A stretch of DNA of 61,292 nucleotides, from contig JAAELO010000362.1 in the NCBI GenBank assembly GCA_024226555.1, positions 1 through 61,292 on the forward strand. Reading direction: 5' to 3'. The position numbers and the translations under genes were made by a program. The DNA is from Desulfobacterales bacterium (GTDB taxonomy: Bacteria; Desulfobacterota; Desulfobacteria; Desulfobacterales; JAAELO01). Positions 24,928 through 34,280 of the stretch are shown piece after piece. Each line of letters opens with the position of its first letter. Within the stretch, counting starts at the first letter, position 1. Under the pieces are notes generated by a model. It searched no databases and was not told the origin of the DNA. It saw only the letters and a program-made list of their open reading frames with translations.

Positions 24928-25860
24928 ATGAATGAGGCTATTATAGATACACTTAAATTGGAATATACAAATATTAAATCAGTTAATGAAAAAGTTCTTC
25001 TTTTTAAAGATTCGGGTAAAAGGCGAAGAACAATTGAACAATTGTTTTTTATGATGTTTAAGGTTGCTGCAATGATTAATGGATTAGCCCTTATTGTTAT
25101 CGTTTCCTATCTTGTAATAAACGGTTATCAAAGTATAAGCTTTGAATTTTTGATCGAAGCTCCTAAAGAATCGATGACTAAAGGTGGAATTTTTCCATGT
25201 ATACTCGGAACCCTTTATCTTTCCTGCGGAGCAATTATTTTTGCACTTCCAATAGGGATTGCTTCCGCAATATATATAAATGAATATGCAGTGCAGAGCA
25301 GGTTTCTCAATTTTATAAGGTTAGGTATAAATACCCTTGCCGGAGTCCCGTCAATTGTTTTTGGCCTGTTTGGTCTTGCTTTCTTCTGTATAGTCCTGAA
25401 GATGGGTGTAAGCATAATTGCCGGATCCCTAACATTAGGGATTATGAGTCTACCTGTTATTATTTCAGCAACAGAAGAAGCATTAAAATCAGTACCGGAT
25501 ACATACAGAGAAGCATCATTGGGACTTGGGGCAACCAAATGGCAAACTATATATAAAGTAGTATTACCAACAGCACTACCTGGTATTTTAACCGGAACTA
25601 TTCTGGCCCTAAGTAGGGCAGCTGGTGAAACAGCACCAATAATGTTCACTGGTGCTGTTTTTTTTACACAAACACTGCCAACTTCAATTTTTGATGAAGT
25701 TATGGCACTTCCCTATCATATTTATGTACTTGCAACAGCCGGGATAAACATCGAATTGACAAGACCTCTTCAATATGGAAGTGCGCTGGTTCTCTTGATA
25801 ATGGTTCTTGGAATGAATTTAGTTGCTATAATATACAGGTCTAAGTTGAGGAGAAAGTAA
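24928..25860 (+). CDS. pstA: Phosphate ABC transporter permease PstA
   Basis: A 310-residue permease partner of PstC, with a longer cytoplasmic N-terminus (about 45 residues) before the first helix. The coupling loop [20 protein letters not shown] and the following [20 protein letters not shown] are typical. Its stop overlaps the pstB start by 1 bp (TAATG), indicating translational coupling. Confidence 0.92.
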   Translation: MNEAIIDTLKLEYTNIKSVNEKVLLFKDSGKRRRTIEQLFFMMFKVAAMINGLALIVIVSYLVINGYQSISFEFLIEAPKESMTKGGIFPCILGTLYLSCGAIIFALPIGIASAIYINEYAVQSRFLNFIRLGINTLAGVPSIVFGLFGLAFFCIVLKMGVSIIAGSLTLGIMSLPVIISATEEALKSVPDTYREASLGLGATKWQTIYKVVLPTALPGILTGTILALSRAAGETAPIMFTGAVFFTQTLPTSIFDEVMALPYHIYVLATAGINIELTRPLQYGSALVLLIMVLGMNLVAIIYRSKLRRK

Positions 25861-26621
25861 TGAATGATTTTTTTAAACTCACTGCAAGTGATGTTGATTT
25901 CTACTACGGTGATTTTAAGGCGTTAAAAAATGTTTCACTGAATTTCATTGAGAAAGAAGTCATGGCACTTATTGGACCATCAGGATGCGGGAAAAGTACT
26001 TTTTTGAGATGTATAAACAGGATGAATGATCTTATATCGGGTACCAGGGTTGATGGAAGTATAGTTCTTGATAATGTCGATATCTATAATGATAGAATAG
26101 ATGTGGTTAACCTGAGAAAAAAGGTGGGAATGGTATTTCAAAAACCAAATCCATTTCCAAAAAGCATTTTTGAAAACGTTGCTTATGGGCTGAGAGTTAA
26201 CGGCATTCGGGATAAAAATGCTATTGCTGGTATGGTTGAAAAAAGCTTAATACAGGCAGCATTATTTGATGAGGTAAAGGATAGGCTGAAGGATTCAGCT
26301 CTGGGCCTTTCAGGAGGACAGCAGCAAAGACTATGTATTGCAAGGGCACTGGCTGTGGAACCTGAAATACTTCTCATGGATGAACCTGCATCAGCACTTG
26401 ACCCGATTGCAACTCAAAAAATAGAAGAGCTGATTCATCAGCTGAAGAAAGATTATACAATAATAATAGTAACTCATAATATGCAGCAGGCTGCAAGGGT
26501 TTCAGATAAGACAGCGTTTTTCTATATGGGAGAACTTGTGGAAGTAAATAAAACAGATACTCTTTTTACCAAGCCTGAAAAAATTCAAACAGAAGAGTAT
26601 ATTACAGGGAGATTTGGTTGA
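25860..26621 (+). CDS. pstB: Phosphate ABC transporter ATPase PstB
   Basis: A 253-residue cytoplasmic ATPase that drives phosphate import. The Walker A is GPSGCGKST, the signature [15 protein letters not shown] and the Walker [14 protein letters not shown]; the switch histidine is in VTHNMQQA. The motif [11 protein letters not shown] after Walker A is typical of PstB. All catalytic residues are present. PhoU begins 3 bp downstream. Confidence 0.94.
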   Translation: MNDFFKLTASDVDFYYGDFKALKNVSLNFIEKEVMALIGPSGCGKSTFLRCINRMNDLISGTRVDGSIVLDNVDIYNDRIDVVNLRKKVGMVFQKPNPFPKSIFENVAYGLRVNGIRDKNAIAGMVEKSLIQAALFDEVKDRLKDSALGLSGGQQQRLCIARALAVEPEILLMDEPASALDPIATQKIEELIHQLKKDYTIIIVTHNMQQAARVSDKTAFFYMGELVEVNKTDTLFTKPEKIQTEEYITGRFG

Positions 26622-26624
26622 ATC

Positions 26625-27305
26625 ATGAAATATCACCTTCAAAAAGAGCTGGATAAAATAAAGGAAAAACTCCTGACGCTTGGAGCTTTGGTAGAGGATA
26701 GGGTCTATAAAGCTGTAAGGTCAATAGAGTCGAAAGATGAAGTCGTTGCAAAAAAAATTATTGAAGCTGATAATGAGATTGATGAAATGGAGATTGAACT
26801 TGAGGAGGATTGCCTGAAAGTTCTTGCTCTGCATCAGCCTGTAGCTGTTGATTTAAGGTTTATAATTGCTGTTATTAAAATTAATAATGACCTTGAGAGA
26901 GTGGCAGATCAGGCTGTTAATATTGCCAGTCGTGTTGCAAATATTTCAAAAAGAGAGAAATCCGAAGAGTTTTTCCATGATTACTCGTTAATGGAAGAGA
27001 AAGTGGAATACATGTTTGTAAAAAGTCTTGATGCATTTGTTAATATGGATGTATCACTGGCTGAAAAGATTATTAAAATGGATGATGAGGTTGACAAGCT
27101 CAAGGGTGAAGCATACGATATTATCAAAGATGCGATGATTAAAAGGTCTGACCAGATAGGTTATTTGATAAATTTTTTTCTGATTTCAAGACACCTGGAA
27201 AGAATAGCTGACTATGCAACGAATATTGCAGAAGAGGTTATATACCTTGTTGAAGGAAAAATAGTCAGACATAGAGATGAGTATTTATATAAAGGGAAAC
27301 TCTAA
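26625..27305 (+). CDS. phoU: Phosphate signalling protein PhoU
   Basis: A 226-residue all-helical protein made of two three-helix repeats, each with the metal-binding type motif (ERVADQAVNIA and ERIADYATNIAEE). It links the Pst transporter to PhoR and represses the regulon when phosphate is plentiful. The last residues, YKGKL, and the TAA stop are encoded by the first bases of a repeat element that begins at 27294 (GGGAAACTCTAATAA), so insertion of the element reset the end of the protein. Confidence 0.92.
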   Translation: MKYHLQKELDKIKEKLLTLGALVEDRVYKAVRSIESKDEVVAKKIIEADNEIDEMEIELEEDCLKVLALHQPVAVDLRFIIAVIKINNDLERVADQAVNIASRVANISKREKSEEFFHDYSLMEEKVEYMFVKSLDAFVNMDVSLAEKIIKMDDEVDKLKGEAYDIIKDAMIKRSDQIGYLINFFLISRHLERIADYATNIAEEVIYLVEGKIVRHRDEYLYKGKL

Positions 27306-27455
27306 TAATTAGAATTTTGATTGAAATATAGCGTTTATAAAAGCTTTCAGTTTTATAAAATCTCGGCATAAGGAAAAATAACGAGCTGATTTTACAACAG
27401 TTTTTTTTCGAAATTACGCTGTAGTTCGATTAAAAGGCGGCTACTAGAGGTTCCA
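27294..27455 (+). repeat. MITE-like element overlapping the phoU 3' end
   Basis: A 162-bp copy: GGGAAACTCTAATAATTAG, a palindromic cassette (gcgtttataaaagctttc / gttttataaaatctc) in the left arm, the core aaataacgagctgatttta, an acag T-run, and the end GGCTACTAGAGGTTCC. It separates phoU from phoB. Left flank TAAA; the right flank is altered. Confidence 0.9.
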
Positions 27456-27473
27456 TTAAAAAAAAGGTATTTT

Positions 27474-28157
27474 ATGCCAAAAGAACACATATTAGCAGTT
27501 GATGATGAAGAGGATATTTTGGAGCTGATTCAGTTTAATCTGAACAGAGAGGGGTATAAAGTCAGTTGCGCAATCTCTGGAGAAGATGCTTTGAGAAAAG
27601 TGAGTACTAAAAATCCGGATCTTATTCTTCTGGATCTCATGTTACCGGATCTTGATGGTTTTGCTGTTGCGAGAAGGCTTAAAGAAGACCCTAAGAGAAG
27701 ACATATACCCATTATTATGTTGACTGCAAAAGGAGAAGAGTCTGACATTGTTACTGGTCTTGAACTGGGGGCAGATGATTATATTGTTAAACCATTTAGT
27801 CCGAGAATCCTTATTGCAAGGGTAAGAACTCTCTTAAGAAGGATTGATTCAAAAGACAGTACAATAGATGTTCTTGAAATTAAAGATCTTGTAATAGATC
27901 CAATAAAACATATTGTAATGGTTAAAGGTGAAGCTGTTGAACTTACCGTTTCTGAATTTCAGATACTTTATTTCCTGGCTAAAAAACCTGGCTGGGTATT
28001 TACCAGATCAAAAATTGTTGATGAGATCAGAGGCAATAATTATGCTGTTACTGATAGAAGTGTGGATGTTCAGATAGTTGGCCTTAGAAAGAAGCTGAAA
28101 GAATGTGGGACTTATATAGAGACTGTTCGGGGCGTAGGATACAGGTTTGGGGAATAA
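27474..28157 (+). CDS. phoB: Phosphate response regulator PhoB
   Basis: A 227-residue OmpR-type response regulator. The receiver domain (1-120) has the acidic pocket VDDEED, the phospho-acceptor D54 in LLDLMLPDLDG and the switch lysine in IVKPFSP. The winged-helix DNA-binding domain (about 130-225) ends in the typical VRGVGYRFGE. It is activated by the PhoR encoded just downstream and should control pst. It lies behind the phoU-phoB repeat element, so its mRNA leader or linkage to pst depends on read-through of that element. Confidence 0.93.
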   Translation: MPKEHILAVDDEEDILELIQFNLNREGYKVSCAISGEDALRKVSTKNPDLILLDLMLPDLDGFAVARRLKEDPKRRHIPIIMLTAKGEESDIVTGLELGADDYIVKPFSPRILIARVRTLLRRIDSKDSTIDVLEIKDLVIDPIKHIVMVKGEAVELTVSEFQILYFLAKKPGWVFTRSKIVDEIRGNNYAVTDRSVDVQIVGLRKKLKECGTYIETVRGVGYRFGE

Positions 28158-28158
28158 T

Positions 28159-29958
28159 ATGAAGAAGAAACGTTTGTTGTGGCAACTTTATCCTACCTAT
28201 CTTTTTATAATAATAATTTCTTTAGTAGCTGTTAGCATCTATTCGTCCAGATCTTTTAAAGAGTTTTTTATTGAAGATACAATAGTGGACTTACAAGCTC
28301 GTGCAAAAATTTTAAAAAGTCAGATAGGTCAGATAATGGCAACTAAAGGTATAAATGTAGATGCCAGAATTGACAATATCTGTAAATTAACCGGGAAAAA
28401 TTCACAGACCCGGGTTACTGTTATTTTGCCATCTGGTAAAGTAATTGGCGATTCAGATGAGAATCCTGAAACAATGGAAGACCACTCCGGAAGACCGGAA
28501 ATCGTTAAAGCTTTTAAAGGGAAAACAGGAGTAAATGACAGGTTTAGTACAACATTAAATATGCATATGATGTATGTGGCAATCCCTGTGGAAAAAGGTA
28601 GTGATCTTCTGGGGATTTTAAGGGTTTCCATTCCCCTGTCCAAAATAGATAATAAACTAAATACTATAATGTATTCAATTAGCTTTAGTGGCTTTTTAAT
28701 AGCAATACTTGCAGCTTGTTTATGCTTTTTTGTATCAAGAAAAATAGTAAAACCTATTGAACAGATGAAGGAAGGAGCAAAAAAATTTTCTGAAGGTAAG
28801 TTTGAACATAAACTATATATTCCCGAGTCTGAAGAGATTGGAGAATTGGCAGAATCTATGAATGAGATGGCAAGGCAGTTGGATGAGAGGATAAATATAG
28901 TTGAGAGTCAGAGAAACGAACTTGAAGCAGTTCTATCAAGTATGGTTGAAGGTGTTTTAGCTATTGACAGAAACAAAAAAATAATAAGCATGAATCATGC
29001 AGCTACAGCTTTCTTTGGCGGTAATCGTAGTGATTATAAAGGTAAAAGTATAAATGAGATAGTTAGGAACATAAGTTTCCAGAAACTGATAGAAAGATCT
29101 GTTGATAAATCTGAAGTTGTCCAGGAAGATATAACATTTAAAAGAAATAAAGCCAGAATCCTGAATGTGAGAAGTACTTCTTTAAGGGATGCAACAAATA
29201 GTCAAATAGGAACTTTGATTATTTTTAATGATGTTACAAATCTAAGAAATCTTGAAAATATGCGAAGGGATTTTGCAGCCAATGTATCCCATGAAATTAA
29301 AACACCACTTACTGCGATTAAGGGCTTTGTGGAGACATTAAATAATGTTCCAAAATCAAATCATGATGAAATAGACAGATTTTTAGATATTATTGGTAGA
29401 AATGTTAACCGTTTGAACTTAATTATTGAGGATCTCTTAAAACTCTCAAGAATAGAAAGCGATACTGAAAATGGTAAAATAGAACTTGAAAAAGGAAAGC
29501 TTTCTCAGGTTATAAACAATAGTGTAAATCTATGCTCACATCAGCTTAAGGAGAAAAATATTGAAATTAATATAAATATAAATGATAAATGTGAGTTTTT
29601 AATGGATGAATTTTTACTTGAACGTGCATTTGTGAATATAATAGATAACGCCTTTAAATATAGTGATGAGGGAGATAAAATTCATATTGAATCATTTGAA
29701 AATGAAAATGAAATTCATATTAAATTTACAGATTTTGGAATTGGTATTCCAGAAAAAAATTTATCAAGACTTTTTGAACGATTTTATAGAGTAGATAAAG
29801 CAAGAAGTCGAAAAATGGGTGGTACTGGCTTAGGGCTTGCTATTGTGAAGCATATAATGGTTGCACATGAAGGAGCTGTCACAGTTGAAAGCAAAGTAGG
29901 TGTTGGTACAATGTTTACTTTGATATTTCCTAAAATAGATTCTCTATATAAAAAATAA
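28159..29958 (+). CDS. phoR: Phosphate sensor histidine kinase PhoR
   Basis: A membrane kinase of 599 residues from the ATG at 28159, which has a ribosome site in 'ttggggaataat'. An in-frame ATG at 28147 overlaps phoB and is less likely. Two membrane helices (about 7-27 and 165-190) enclose a periplasmic PAS-like sensor domain. A HAMP domain, a cytoplasmic PAS domain, HisKA with FAANVSHEIKTPL and an ATPase domain (IDNAFKYS, DFGIGI, GGTGLGLAIVKH) follow. The large external domain is the Gram-positive-like form of PhoR, unlike the short enterobacterial one. Confidence 0.9.
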   Translation: MKKKRLLWQLYPTYLFIIIISLVAVSIYSSRSFKEFFIEDTIVDLQARAKILKSQIGQIMATKGINVDARIDNICKLTGKNSQTRVTVILPSGKVIGDSDENPETMEDHSGRPEIVKAFKGKTGVNDRFSTTLNMHMMYVAIPVEKGSDLLGILRVSIPLSKIDNKLNTIMYSISFSGFLIAILAACLCFFVSRKIVKPIEQMKEGAKKFSEGKFEHKLYIPESEEIGELAESMNEMARQLDERINIVESQRNELEAVLSSMVEGVLAIDRNKKIISMNHAATAFFGGNRSDYKGKSINEIVRNISFQKLIERSVDKSEVVQEDITFKRNKARILNVRSTSLRDATNSQIGTLIIFNDVTNLRNLENMRRDFAANVSHEIKTPLTAIKGFVETLNNVPKSNHDEIDRFLDIIGRNVNRLNLIIEDLLKLSRIESDTENGKIELEKGKLSQVINNSVNLCSHQLKEKNIEINININDKCEFLMDEFLLERAFVNIIDNAFKYSDEGDKIHIESFENENEIHIKFTDFGIGIPEKNLSRLFERFYRVDKARSRKMGGTGLGLAIVKHIMVAHEGAVTVESKVGVGTMFTLIFPKIDSLYKK

Positions 29959-30034
29959 AGAATAGATGAGTTCTATATAAATATTGTGGTAATTTATCCT
30001 CTTAAGGTTCCCGGTAATTTCAATAAACAGTTTA

Positions 30035-30484
30035 TCAAACCTTATGTTTCTTATTCCTGTTGAGCATTTCGGTTATGTTATCATAAAATTTCTGATCATC
30101 TTCAAAGTTTTCTGATCCAAGCCATTCCATTGCTTTTTTTATGTCTTTAAAAGGTTTGTATTCAAACCTTACATTTGCTATCTCAGAGAAAACCTGAAAC
30201 ATCCTTCCAAGACCGTAATCCAGATCATCACAAACTACAAGAGCCGATTTTCCATTTGGTCTAAGATAAGATTTACAGCTTGATTCTTTTGCTATTTTTT
30301 TAAAATCTTCAGTTGGGATACCTGAAAGGTCAGCCTTACTAAAATCCCATAAAATACGACTTGTCACATCTCCTGAGTAATAACTTGATATCCAGTTTAT
30401 TAAATCTTCAGTTGAAATACTTCCTATAGCAACATTTGTTGTTAAATCATCAGATACATTTATATTACAATCTATTGGTGCCAC
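30035..30484 (-). CDS. SpoIIAA/STAS-like protein, function unknown
   Basis: A 149-residue soluble protein. The block ILWDFSKADLSGI and the later LVVCDDLDYGLGRMFQVF resemble SpoIIAA-like proteins, a single-domain STAS-related fold found in many Proteobacteria with no assigned role. The N-terminal segment is rich in strands. It starts 17 bp after the PhzF-like gene and is probably co-transcribed with it. Confidence 0.6.
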   Translation of the reverse strand: MAPIDCNINVSDDLTTNVAIGSISTEDLINWISSYYSGDVTSRILWDFSKADLSGIPTEDFKKIAKESSCKSYLRPNGKSALVVCDDLDYGLGRMFQVFSEIANVRFEYKPFKDIKKAMEWLGSENFEDDQKFYDNITEMLNRNKKHKV

Positions 30485-30501
30485 AAAGAACCTCCAGAAA
30501 A

Positions 30502-31338
30502 TTATTTTTTGATAAAACGGGTTTTTCCACTTACTTTTACCCCCTCTCCTTTTTTTAATGTATATTGTACAAAAAGTTGAGATGGAAACCCCATATCCTC
30601 TCCCTGTAAAACCTCAAAACTTTTGTTTCCCTTCCATTTAATATCTCTCAGGTATCCGCCTAATGCTGCCGCCGCAGCACCTGTTGCAGGATCTTCATAA
30701 ACACCACCGGCAGCAAATGCATTTCTTGAGTGGATTCTATTTTCCGATTCTTCCCATAAAAGAGATATAGTTGATATCTCTTCTTTAAACATTAAATTTT
30801 TAACAGGTTCAAGCTGATATTCCATTTTTGATAATTTTTCTCTGCTATTTAAAAAAATTATAATATGTTTTGCCCCGGCAGATGCAAATTTAATTGGAAA
30901 GTTAAGATTTATATCATCTATATTCAGATTAAACTCAGTTAGCATGCTATCAATATACTCAGTAGGTACTTCGGATGTACATGTTTCTGGAGATCTTAAA
31001 GTTGTGGAAAAAATATTCTCTGATTTTGCAATATCAATTGATATATCATCACTATTCAGGTAGAGCTTGTAAACTCCAGAACCATGCAACTCTCCAATGG
31101 CAGTACCACTTGCTATTGTTGCATGCCCACAGAAAGGGATCTCGATTTCAGGTGAAAAATAACGGATTCTAAAACCATCCATATGTGGTTTTAAAAAAGC
31201 GGTTTCAGAATAGCCAACTTCTTTTGCGATATTCAACATTTCGTTTTCAGGTGGGTGTTCATCATCTATTAAAACCCCTGCAGGGTTGCCACCAATATTA
31301 TTATATGTAAACGCCGCTATCTTCAGAACCTTTTCCAT
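30502..31338 (-). CDS. PhzF family isomerase/epimerase
   Basis: A 278-residue protein of the PhzF/diaminopimelate epimerase fold. The N-terminal block FTYNNIGGNPAGVLI, the likely catalytic glutamate in GYSETAFL, the IPFCGHATIASGTAIG segment and EDPATGAAAAALGGYL near the C-terminus are all present. Family members isomerise or epimerise varied small substrates, and this one's is unknown. There is no phenazine pathway here, so the phenazine name should not be carried over. It is the first gene of a two-gene minus-strand unit. Confidence 0.87.
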   Translation of the reverse strand: MEKVLKIAAFTYNNIGGNPAGVLIDDEHPPENEMLNIAKEVGYSETAFLKPHMDGFRIRYFSPEIEIPFCGHATIASGTAIGELHGSGVYKLYLNSDDISIDIAKSENIFSTTLRSPETCTSEVPTEYIDSMLTEFNLNIDDINLNFPIKFASAGAKHIIIFLNSREKLSKMEYQLEPVKNLMFKEEISTISLLWEESENRIHSRNAFAAGGVYEDPATGAAAAALGGYLRDIKWKGNKSFEVLQGEDMGFPSQLFVQYTLKKGEGVKVSGKTRFIKK

Positions 31339-31684
31339 TTGGAAAGCTACCTTTAAGATTTTTAAGTTTGATTATGGGGTAACATATTAATAAGAAAAAA
31401 TGTGTATGTCAATTTATTAAAAACAAATCAGATCTGAGTTTTTTTTTTGAATTCCTCGAATGCTTTTAATTATGAGTTTAAAGAAGATTTAAAGAGAAAA
31501 AATTGATTCTGAGAATAGAATATTAGTTCTGCTTAATTAATTTTATATCTTAATTATACAAAAACACATTAATAAAAAGAGGTTCCATAGATATTGAATT
31601 GTTATGTTTTCATTTTTATTAGAATATTAATACAAGTTTTCCAATGGATCCCTGTCTGGGTCCTTGAAATAACTAAAAAACACA
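31339..31684. other. Divergent intergenic region, phzF-like side
   Basis: This part holds no gene that I can see. It must contain the phzF-like promoter. 'agaggttccatag' near 31580 is a fragment of a repeat end. The operators and promoter of the acyl-CoA dehydrogenase operon follow in 31685-31759. Confidence 0.35.
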
Positions 31685-31704
31685 ATGTCATCATTTGATG
31701 TAAT
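31685..31704. promoter_or_regulatory. Upstream TetR operator (imperfect)
   Basis: ATGTCATCATTTGATGTAAT, an imperfect copy of the perfect operator at 31740-31759. It lies upstream of the promoter, so the two sites bracket it. The regulator is probably the TetR protein at 34281. Confidence 0.6.
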
Positions 31705-31709
31705 ATTTC

Positions 31710-31738
31710 TTGACATAATTAATTATTAAAAATAATAT
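31710..31738 (+). promoter_or_regulatory. Sigma-70-type promoter of the acyl-CoA dehydrogenase operon
   Basis: TTGACA (31710-31715), a 17-bp spacer, then TAATAT (31733-31738). It is a near-consensus promoter, immediately followed by the operator. Confidence 0.7.
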
Positions 31739-31739
31739 G

Positions 31740-31759
31740 ATTACATCATATGATGTAAT
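31740..31759. promoter_or_regulatory. Perfect palindromic TetR operator
   Basis: ATTACATCATATGATGTAAT, a perfect 20-bp palindrome right after the -10 box. The same 20 bases occur at 40021-40040 before the thiolase gene, which defines a shared regulon. Confidence 0.75.
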
Positions 31760-31816
31760 TCGTTAATTCGCTTCATTTTAAGATTTAATCAGAAGTTTTT
31801 TAGAAAAGAGGACTTT

Positions 31817-32980
31817 ATGTTTGAATTAAACAAAATGCAAAAAGAGATCAGGAAATCAGTTAGAGCCTTTGCAAAAGGTGAATTTGAAAAAGAACAATGT
31901 ATGGAGATGGATAAATCTTGTAAATTCCCTGAATCACAAAAAAATAAGGCTGCTGATACCGGGTATCTGGGGGTTCACTTTCCTGAGGAATTTAACGGGG
32001 GATCTCTTGGTGTTGTAGAAAATGCATTGATAGCAGAGGAGCTATGCATTAAAGATTCAACAACAGGTTGTGCAATTATGCTATCCATTATGGGATCAGA
32101 ATTTCTCCTGCGTTATGGTAGTGATTCATTGAAGAAGAGATATCTACCTGAACTTTCAGGTGGAAAGATAATTTCATCAGAAGCTTTTTCTGAACAAACA
32201 TCAGACAGCGAATTTTTGAATATCAATACTGTTGCTGAAAAAACAGACAGTGGATGGGTGTTAAATGGAAAAAAGGCCAACGTGATAAACGGAGATTCCT
32301 CAGATATATTTTTCATACTATGCAAAATAGAAGAAAATCAAGATGGAAGAGATAATTCATTAGCTGTATTTCTGGTTGATTCATCAAGAAGTGGTATAAT
32401 TGTTGATGAAAAAAAAGATTCTCTGGGTCTCAGGATGCTTAATTGGGTAGATATAACTTTCAACAATGTTACGATTCCACTCGAAAATCATATAGTATCA
32501 ATAGGAAATGATAAAAAAGAGTTATATCTGTATAGATCTGAAATTCTGGTTCAGATAGCTGCTATGGCAACAGGTATTGCAAAAGGAGCATATGAAAGAT
32601 CACTTAGTTATATTAAATTAAGAGAGCAGTTTGGCAAAAAAATAGGCGAATTCCAGATAACCAGACACAAAATTGCTGAAATGGCAACTCAGATAGAACT
32701 TGCATCACTTATAACTCACAAGGCTGCGCAAACAATTGATAGTGGGAAACCAGATTATGCAATATGCGCAATGGCAAAAAACAGTGCAACGAGAAGTGCT
32801 GTCAAAGTAACTGATGAAGCGATTCAGCTTTTCGGTGGATATGGCTTTACAAGTGAGTATGAAGTGGAACGATACTACAGAGACGCTAAGGTGCTTGAAC
32901 TTTTGGGAAGTAGTAAATCATTCCTGAAAGATAAAATAGCAGATAAAGAGATCGGTAGAATAAAAAAAAGTAAAAAATAA
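31817..32980 (+). CDS. Acyl-CoA dehydrogenase
   Basis: A 387-residue FAD enzyme that oxidises acyl-CoA to enoyl-CoA in the first step of beta-oxidation. The C-terminal helical domain has FGGYGFTSEYEVERYYRDAK. The usual catalytic glutamate of the YEGT motif is replaced (LELLGSS). A glutamate occurs instead in KLREQFGKKIGEFQ, at the place where isovaleryl-CoA dehydrogenase keeps its base, so catalysis may follow that type. The mid-domain acyl-binding block is SEAFSEQTSDSEF, altered from the typical MTEPxAGSD. The gene is preceded by a promoter bracketed by TetR operators and is first in an operon with a second dehydrogenase and the regulator. Confidence 0.88.
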   Translation: MFELNKMQKEIRKSVRAFAKGEFEKEQCMEMDKSCKFPESQKNKAADTGYLGVHFPEEFNGGSLGVVENALIAEELCIKDSTTGCAIMLSIMGSEFLLRYGSDSLKKRYLPELSGGKIISSEAFSEQTSDSEFLNINTVAEKTDSGWVLNGKKANVINGDSSDIFFILCKIEENQDGRDNSLAVFLVDSSRSGIIVDEKKDSLGLRMLNWVDITFNNVTIPLENHIVSIGNDKKELYLYRSEILVQIAAMATGIAKGAYERSLSYIKLREQFGKKIGEFQITRHKIAEMATQIELASLITHKAAQTIDSGKPDYAICAMAKNSATRSAVKVTDEAIQLFGGYGFTSEYEVERYYRDAKVLELLGSSKSFLKDKIADKEIGRIKKSKK

Positions 32981-33017
32981 CATCAGTATCCACGAACTAA
33001 TAAAAGCTGAGGTATCT

Positions 33018-34163
33018 ATGGAAATACTTGAATATACAGATGAACATAAGGAGTTCAGGAATAGATTAAGAGAGTTTGCTATAAAAGAAATTATCCCACT
33101 TGCTGATGAGTGGGAGGAAAACCATCTGATTCCAAAAGAGATCTGGCAAAAAATGGGTAAAGCTGGTTTTCTTTGTACAAATGTCCCCTCTGAATATGGC
33201 GGACATGGTCTGGATTTTCTATATTCGGTTATTATTATTGAAGAACTTTCAAGAACAAATCAGTCTGGTTTAGTTGTTAGTCTTCACAGTGATATAGTTG
33301 TACCTTATATCACTTCATATGGTTCTGAAGAGATTAAAAAGAAATACATTCCAGGAACTGTAACGGGTGATACAATCACTGCAGTTGCAATGACTGAACC
33401 TGACGCAGGGAGTGATCTTGTTTCCATGAAAACAACAGCTATCCACGACGGAGATTCCGTAGTTATAAATGGTTCAAAAACCTTTATTTCAAATGGTATT
33501 AACTGCGGCCTTGTTGTTGTTGCAGCATGCGATCCTGAAGAACCAGATCCATACAGATCAATCTCTTTATATATCGTTGAAGAGGGGACACCTGGTTTTG
33601 AAAAAGGAAAAAAACTGGACAAGATGGGAATGCACAGTCAGGATACCTCTGAACTGTTTTTCAATAACTGTAAAATTCCAAAAGAGAACCTTTTAGGAGA
33701 TAAAGGTGGTGGGTTCATCATGCTCATGGAAAAACTTCAGCAGGAGAGACTTGTATGCGCAATAGGTGCGGTTGCCGGTGCTCAATATATCCTGGAAAAT
33801 ACAATTGATTATTGTAAAAATACGCTATCCGGTTCTGGAAAGCCTTTGTCAAAATCACAGGCTACAAGATTTGCTATTGTGGAGATGAGCACTGAAGTTA
33901 AATTAGGAAAAACATTTGTTGATAAACTAATTGCTGAGCATATGAATGGAGAAAATGTAGTTATAGAGACATCAATGTCAAAATACTGGACCACTGAAAT
34001 GATAAAGAGAACGGTGGACAGATGCCTTGACCTCACAGAAGATTATGGAATTTCTGAAGAGTGTCTTTTAGGCAGAGCAATGCGCGATGTTAGAGTTCAT
34101 TCTATATTTGCAGGGACAAACGAGATTATGAAAGAGATTTGTAGTAAATTTATGGGGCTCTAA
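33018..34163 (+). CDS. Acyl-CoA dehydrogenase, long-chain-like
   Basis: A 381-residue acyl-CoA dehydrogenase, 37 bp downstream of the first. Acyl/flavin motifs are AMTEPDAGSDLVSMKT and FISNGINCG. The canonical YEGT glutamate is alanine here (FAGTNEIMKEI), but the sequence around it matches long-chain dehydrogenases (GGTNEIMKE). The glutamate those enzymes use, in a FEET-type helix, is present as LENTIDY. Together with its neighbour this gives two dehydrogenases that both use a relocated base. Electrons should go to an ETF that is not encoded in the window. Confidence 0.9.
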   Translation: MEILEYTDEHKEFRNRLREFAIKEIIPLADEWEENHLIPKEIWQKMGKAGFLCTNVPSEYGGHGLDFLYSVIIIEELSRTNQSGLVVSLHSDIVVPYITSYGSEEIKKKYIPGTVTGDTITAVAMTEPDAGSDLVSMKTTAIHDGDSVVINGSKTFISNGINCGLVVVAACDPEEPDPYRSISLYIVEEGTPGFEKGKKLDKMGMHSQDTSELFFNNCKIPKENLLGDKGGGFIMLMEKLQQERLVCAIGAVAGAQYILENTIDYCKNTLSGSGKPLSKSQATRFAIVEMSTEVKLGKTFVDKLIAEHMNGENVVIETSMSKYWTTEMIKRTVDRCLDLTEDYGISEECLLGRAMRDVRVHSIFAGTNEIMKEICSKFMGL

Positions 34164-34280
34164 AAAAAACAAATAAAGAAATAGATTATAGACTTTAAAG
34201 ATAAAAATGGGTATATCTGCTTTCTGATACTTGTTATTAGATAGATTTAATATGAATTAAAAAAGATTGAGAATAGTATT

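Noticed and set aside
30502-31338. Phenazine biosynthesis
   Set aside because: PhzF-family proteins are widespread isomerases, and no other phenazine gene is present.
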